64,000 nucleotides of DNA from Sepiola atlantica. Lineage: Eukaryota; Mollusca; Cephalopoda; Sepiida; Sepiolidae. The position numbers and the translations under genes are program-made. A model generated the notes under the pieces. The model worked only from the letters and a program-made list of their open reading frames with translations, did no database searches and had not been told where the DNA came from. The stretch lies in NCBI GenBank assembly GCA_963556195.1, contig OY744528.1:63700646-63764645 (forward strand). Reading direction: 5' to 3'. Shown here piece by piece: positions 59,694-64,000 of this stretch (positions are counted from its first letter, which is position 1; each line of letters starts with the position of its first letter).

Positions 59694-59697
<4 letters not shown>
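59132..59697 (+). mobile_element. Internally deleted mariner-like element, 566 bp
   Basis: The left end TCTGGTCGGACAAAAAGTTC and the reverse complement of the right end TTGGGTTGACCAAAATGTTC match at about 14 of 20 positions, and TA flanks both sides. Plus-strand reading gives decayed N-terminal transposase sequence: SRQIADIFKI-like around 59566, LHKLGYVSKCLGTSFLKTRT-like near 59620-59680. The catalytic half is missing. The ends resemble a different mariner lineage from the one at 27133. Confidence 0.65.

Positions 59698-59738
<41 letters not shown>
59698..59738. repeat. (TA)n microsatellite abutting the mariner end
   Basis: The array starts exactly at the TA target of the element at 59132-59697. 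Confidence 0.93.
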
Positions 59739-59799
59739 GTGTTTTTTAGCTTTTTACTTTTGTTTCTCCAACTGAGACGTAGGGGGCTACTGTGATTAA

Positions 59800-60560
59800 G
59801 GGCCAGATTAATAAGGAGCATCCTAAATGGGTAGTTCTGTAGTAAGATATGTGTTCACATTGCATTTACATTTCTGCATTGTGGTACAGTTGGGGAAACA
59901 AGGAGCAGGGATGGAATTCCAAAGACAACCAGTTAGGAGAAGGAAGCTATTAAAGTAGAAAGTTATCCGGCATTTGGGACTTCTACAGTGAAGGGGTGCA
60001 ATTTTGTTGCTAGTCCGGTGAGTCGGGGATATTTAACTTGATGACGTATAAATGTAGTTAGTTCGCTAGAGCACATTCCGTTGAAGCAGTTAAAAAAACC
60101 ATCGCATGAATGCTACATTTCGGCGATGGGCAGGGCTGGAGCTTGGTAGACAGCGCGGGGATTATTAGGTTAAAGACTATTTTGCACTCAGTCTAAGAGG
60201 GAGAGACTTAGTAGTTGATTTACAAGCCTAGATGTAGAAACACTAGTCAATGGGCAAATGGTTGCTTTGTAGAGACATAGGATATTAGCAAGTGTGAGGT
60301 GTTTCGCGCCCGGTAGAGAGAGCCTATCTTCTTTGCACCAGACTTGATAATATCTTTATGTTACATGTGAATGTTAGACCAACATGATTCATCGTCGGAC
60401 CTTCTAGACGGATGTTATCAGCAATTCTAATCGGTGATTGAAAAGGTTTCCTTTAATTTTTAAAGAAAAGGGGTTTCATCTAACCATCAATTTTGACCTC
60501 ATACTTCTACAAACTGGAAATGATTTTTCTTAGAAATTCCTTCATGCCAGACCTTGTCAA
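59800..60560 (-). pseudogene. Jockey/CR1-like LINE, 3' RT remnant
   Basis: The minus strand gives AKHLTLANILCLYKATICP, then SLSLLD.VQ; CFNGMCSSELTTFIRHQ; LTGLATKLHPFTVEVPNAG; and VVFGIPSLL. These parallel the LYK.QIRP, SLLD.VQ, F.G.CSSEL, FTV.VP and LWNSLP order of LINE C-termini. Multiple frame changes are present. It resembles the 44165-44715 family more than the 53640 copy. Confidence 0.65.
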
Positions 60561-61243
60561 AAGGACTTCGGTATATAAAGAGGTACAATCCTACTATATT
60601 CAGCTCACCATATTTAGTTATATTCCAAACACCGTATTCAATTTATCTCCCCTAAATTATAGTGAGCATCAAAATAATCATATACGAAAGCACAAAGACA
60701 ATTTGCTCCACGTGCGAGATTCAAAACGAGGCTTTGCCTCTTTCTGGCTTTAAACTTAAAGCTAGTCAGATGTGTACGTCTAGGACTTAATCTTAGTATG
60801 GATGTCACGACATTTTACTACCTGTTTATGAAACTAAGTTAGACTAAATATACCCCACATTATCACCCCTTACGCATAGAAGCTGTGTTTTTTTAAATCT
60901 ATAATAATCGTTTAATTAGTGTTATGGTGCCGTACCTATATGACGAACAGTTGGACTCGTCCATTCCTAATAAAATACTGGAACCATTTAGGTTTCTCGT
61001 AATTGGATTGAACTCTAAGCGTTATTCTCTTTTTTCCGTTCGAGACCGTCAGTTGTTGAGTATTATTGTTTGCCTTGTTGCCTTGTTATCTCCTGTTTCC
61101 ATTTTGGATAACCTTGTTAATGTTATTGTTGCTGTTATTGCTGTTGTTGTTATCGCATTGGAACTTACTTTTCGTGGTGTAGGTTGTTTTAATCTTTTTT
61201 ACCACTGTTGTTTCTTTTTTTTGTTATCCGTTTTGATACCATT
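60561..61243. other. Unassigned sequence upstream of the Tx1-type LINE
   Basis: It may include 5' untranslated sequence of the downstream LINE. The T-rich, GTTATTGTTGC-like region at 61040-61200 has no recognised motif. Frames at 60493 and 60924 are unsupported. Confidence 0.35.
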
Positions 61244-61790
61244 ATGGCGACGGCTACTTGTAGCCCGAACTGCTCAGACATGTTGGATCTTACCAAGGAG
61301 CAAGAGATGAGGCCAGCTGAGGATGCACCTGTAATATCTGACTGGAGCAAGCCTCCTAAAGTTATCATCAATGTTGATGAATTTATTCAGAAGGCGAAAA
61401 GGTGCCTTCATTTAGTCACTAAAAAGGACTTCTAATTGACATTCCAAGAAATCAAGAAACGAAGTATAATAATGTTTGTCGTAGACAAAAAATCTAAAAA
61501 GGTCATTAGAGCAACGACTGATTTAATTTGTAAACTTCTGGCAACAGCAGGTTACCGACCACAGCGAATAGTCCGTTGCAAGGGTTATTACACGTGGAAT
61601 ACCATCTTCCCAAATTAGGAATTATGTGTTAAGTTATCACAAACTGAAATCATAACTCAAGACTACATTTTACGAATGGAGTATTTAGGCAAGAGAAGGA
61701 CAGCGGTGTCAATCTTCAATGTTCCTTTTCACGTAGACGGGGAACACTTAGTTTTATCTTGTCAATAAATTCCGAAATGAGAAGCCCCGT
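61244..61790 (+). pseudogene. Tx1/L1-type LINE ORF1 remnant
   Basis: An ATG at 61244 opens MATATCSPNCSDMLDLTKEQ and runs to a TAA at 61433, which interrupts otherwise continuous coding (FIQKAKRCLHLVTKKDF, stop, LTFQEIKKRSIIMFV). It continues through LLATAGYRPQRIVRC to YTWNTIFPN and a TAG. A shifted frame then gives LRMEYLGKRRTAVSIFNVP, corresponding to the L..EY.GRRRT.V.V.NVP motif of Tx1-type ORF1. The N-terminal start is plausible because Ala-Thr-rich sequence begins there after T-rich DNA. No zinc knuckle was found. Confidence 0.6.
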
Positions 61791-61799
61791 AATGTAGTA

Positions 61800-64000
61800 T
61801 GGACTATGACAACTAGCCGCCGCAGCTCCGGTTCGTTACAACTTTCGAGTTATATCGACCGGTTCTTAATTAGGAACGTCGACATAGGAGTATTAGAATG
61901 TATAAGTTTTTATAATATAGTTTACTCGGATCAGCGACTTATTCAGGTTCGTGTAAACTTAGCTAGACCTACACCAAGCATGATTGGTTACTGGAAACTC
62001 AACACGTCGTTGTTCAATGTGAAGGGTTACCGGAAACAGCTAATATTAACCATATTGCGGGAAACGACGGGTGCTATAATTAGGAATAAGCGGTGGATAA
62101 AACTTAACAAAGAAATAATGTCATTTTCTACCGACTTTATCCGATGATTTAACCTAGAATCTCTGGCAGAAAAAACGACACTAGAAGCTAGATTAGATCG
62201 GGCGGTGGAGGCGAGGGATGGCACTAGCTTAATAATAATTAAAGCGAAGCTGACCTCTTTGACTAGCAAGGAGAACCAGACTTCAGTAGTTAGGGCTAGG
62301 TTAAAAAGAAAGCGCTAGGAAGCAACAAATATGGCACTTGAATTGCGTACGGGCCGACATATCGCACGTGTCACATTGCCGGATAGACGAACCGTGACCA
62401 CAAACGAAAGTATTTTGAAAGCGTTTCGGTCTCATTTTCAAGATCTTTTCACCGAGAAGCCCGGTCTGTCCTTAGTGCATTTCGACCCCTATTTAGCCGA
62501 CTTTTCCTGCCTTGAGTCGACCGAAGCGGCTTGGTGTGAAGGTCGCATAAGACAGGAAGAAGTCTTGGAAGCCTCGGTCAGGTCGGCCTGAATCGGTCCG
62601 CAGGGGATCAGATGGTTTACCCTACAAGGTGTATTTGAGGATGTCGCCCATTTTTGTACCCTTGCTGACAGTTTTATTTAACTCTTGGTTAAGGAACGGG
62701 TCTATACCTCAGTACTAAACTAAGGGGTATTGTGAAACTTGTACCCAAGAGCGAAGATGGTGGTGACATGTTAGGTAATTTTCGGCCGTTAAATACAGAG
62801 TTAAAGATTTTGGCCAAGATTTTAGCCAATCGTCTGCAGGTTGTCCTGCCTGGTCTTATCAGGCCTGAACAGACTTGTGCTGTGAAGAGTAGGACTATTC
62901 AGGATAACTTTCACGCGTTACGCTTGATCATTGAGAAAGTCGACTCAGAAGCCGCGCTGATCAATTTTGATCAGTCCAAAGCATTTGATAGGGTGGACCA
63001 TCGTTACTTTGGGTCTGTTTTGTCCCCAATTTTCACTCTTGGATTCGCTTCTTGTATGCAAACCCCGATGCGTTAGTAGAAGTGAATCGTTGGAGATCTG
63101 AACCCTTTAGATTATTCAGATCTATTCGTCAGAGATGCCCGCTTTCACCGATGCTCTATGTGTTTGTGTTGAAAACTTTCGTTTCACAGGCTAAGGGTGA
63201 ATGTATGAAACGATAACAGGGGCCAATATTAACTACGACATCGGTGCCTGGAATGGTGTATCTCTGCATGGACCCTTCAGCTGGACTGACAGGCCTTGCA
63301 AGCTACTCGACGTCTGTTTTTATCTTGATCTTCAGCTGGAGGAAAATTGGTCGGAAGTACTGAAAGCGATTCGGGTCGAAGCTGGTCTGTAAACCCGTAG
63401 AATCTTTTAGTAAAGAAGAGAGCGGAAGTATGTGTTTCTCACATATATCCTCTCATCCTATATCGTTGGTCAGTGTTTCCACTCCCGTAAGATACGCTGC
63501 TTGAATTGCAGTGGGCCCCCTTCAAGTTGTTATGGCTTGGCCGGGCCCCTAAGCTCCGTCGCAAGATCTGTTTCTGCATCCTTCTGAGAGCGATCGTGGT
63601 ATACCTAGCATTGAGACTCGTCAAGATACGCTACGACTATATTACCTGGATCGAATGTGTACACAATCTGAGGGAAACGGAGGCTCCGAGAAAAAAAACA
63701 TCATATCAAGTTATAGTGAGGGGATCTGTTCAAGATTATAGGATTGAGGGGCTCGGTTTGACGAAGGGGAGATACGCTCAATCTGGCCGTAGGCGCCTGG
63801 GTTAGGATGTTTCGATAACGACGAGGCATCTATGGCCTGGCTGATGTTAAAAAATGCTCTCTGGGTCGGTGAGAGATTTAATGCAGCTGGCTTTACAAAC
63901 TCACCTACTTGCGTCCGATTTAAAACTAATTAATGTTTGTAGCAATTGGGCTCCGACAACGGATAGGAAAATACGTTTTGTCTTCTTAAGCTTACTAGCG
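61800..64000 (+). pseudogene. Tx1/L1-type LINE ORF2 remnant, runs off the window
   Basis: The first recognisable part is the end of the APE-type endonuclease: SYIDRFLIRNVDIGVLECIS and YSDQRLIQVRVNL, where the usual SDH motif has Gln for His. The linker reads GYWKLNTSLF, TGAIIRNKRWIKL and MALELRTGRHIARV. RT follows with NFRPLNTELKILAKILANRL, PEQTCAVKSRTIQDNFHALR, motif A as LINFDQSKAFDRVDH, and motif B as IRQRCPLSPMLYVFVL (usual Gly is Arg). Motif C (YADD) is missing: sequence jumps from about 63190 to ETITGANIN. The tail reads KLLDVCFYLDLQLEENW and FKLLWLGRAP. Stops and frameshifts are many. The endonuclease N-terminus is absent. Confidence 0.88.

Overview
The window looks like intergenic or intronic chromosomal DNA of a metazoan. 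It is AT-rich and saturated with (TA)n, (CA)n, (GA)n and (AAT)n microsatellites. It also carries decayed non-LTR retrotransposons of several clades, mariner, Penelope-like and Helitron-like elements, foldback elements and a tRNA-derived SINE. This mixture suggests a large invertebrate genome such as a mollusc, possibly a cephalopod. That assignment is inference, because no host gene allows a firm one. I found no intact host coding gene, no rRNA and no convincing functional tRNA. Most long open frames are translations of microsatellites (Tyr/Ile, Leu, Asn or Thr/His runs).

Layout. 1-4600: microsatellites and one Helitron-like copy. 4605-9584: a 5-kb satellite array of 38-bp monomers with nested higher-order structure, including a 1,999-bp block repeated twice in tandem. 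9585-12960: telomere-like repeats, an (AAT)n array abutting a LINE 3' coding remnant, and dispersed repeats. 13180-15240: remains of a zinc-knuckle/RNase H LINE. 16030-19050: two further LINE remnants on the minus strand and an inverted dispersed repeat. 19050-27130: mostly unassigned, with Helitron-like ends and a second telomere-like tract. 27133-28368: a mariner with both terminal inverted repeats, a TA target duplication and a dead DD34D transposase.

28520-29310: dispersed repeats and a perfect 28-bp-stem hairpin between TA arrays. 29700-34760: LINE fragments inside a minisatellite, and a small Helitron-like element. 34960-43340: microsatellites, a tRNA-derived SINE, minisatellites and repeat pairs. 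44165-46674: a LINE fragment, a foldback element and a MITE inserted in a (TA)n array. 48240-50400: a pyrimidine-rich tract and a Penelope-like element with a GIY-YIG domain. 51420-52560: an old decayed tandem repeat. 53640-55835: a Jockey/CR1-like LINE with a recognisable YADD motif. 56690-57860: a large TA/TACA/TATC tract and a Helitron-like copy. 59132-60560: an internally deleted mariner and a LINE fragment. 61244-64000: a degenerate Tx1/L1-type LINE running off the window end.

The coding remnants do not form a pathway; they are independent insertions at different stages of decay. The most unusual structure is the hierarchical 38-bp satellite. Family names rest on protein motifs and terminal structures read by eye; no database search was possible.
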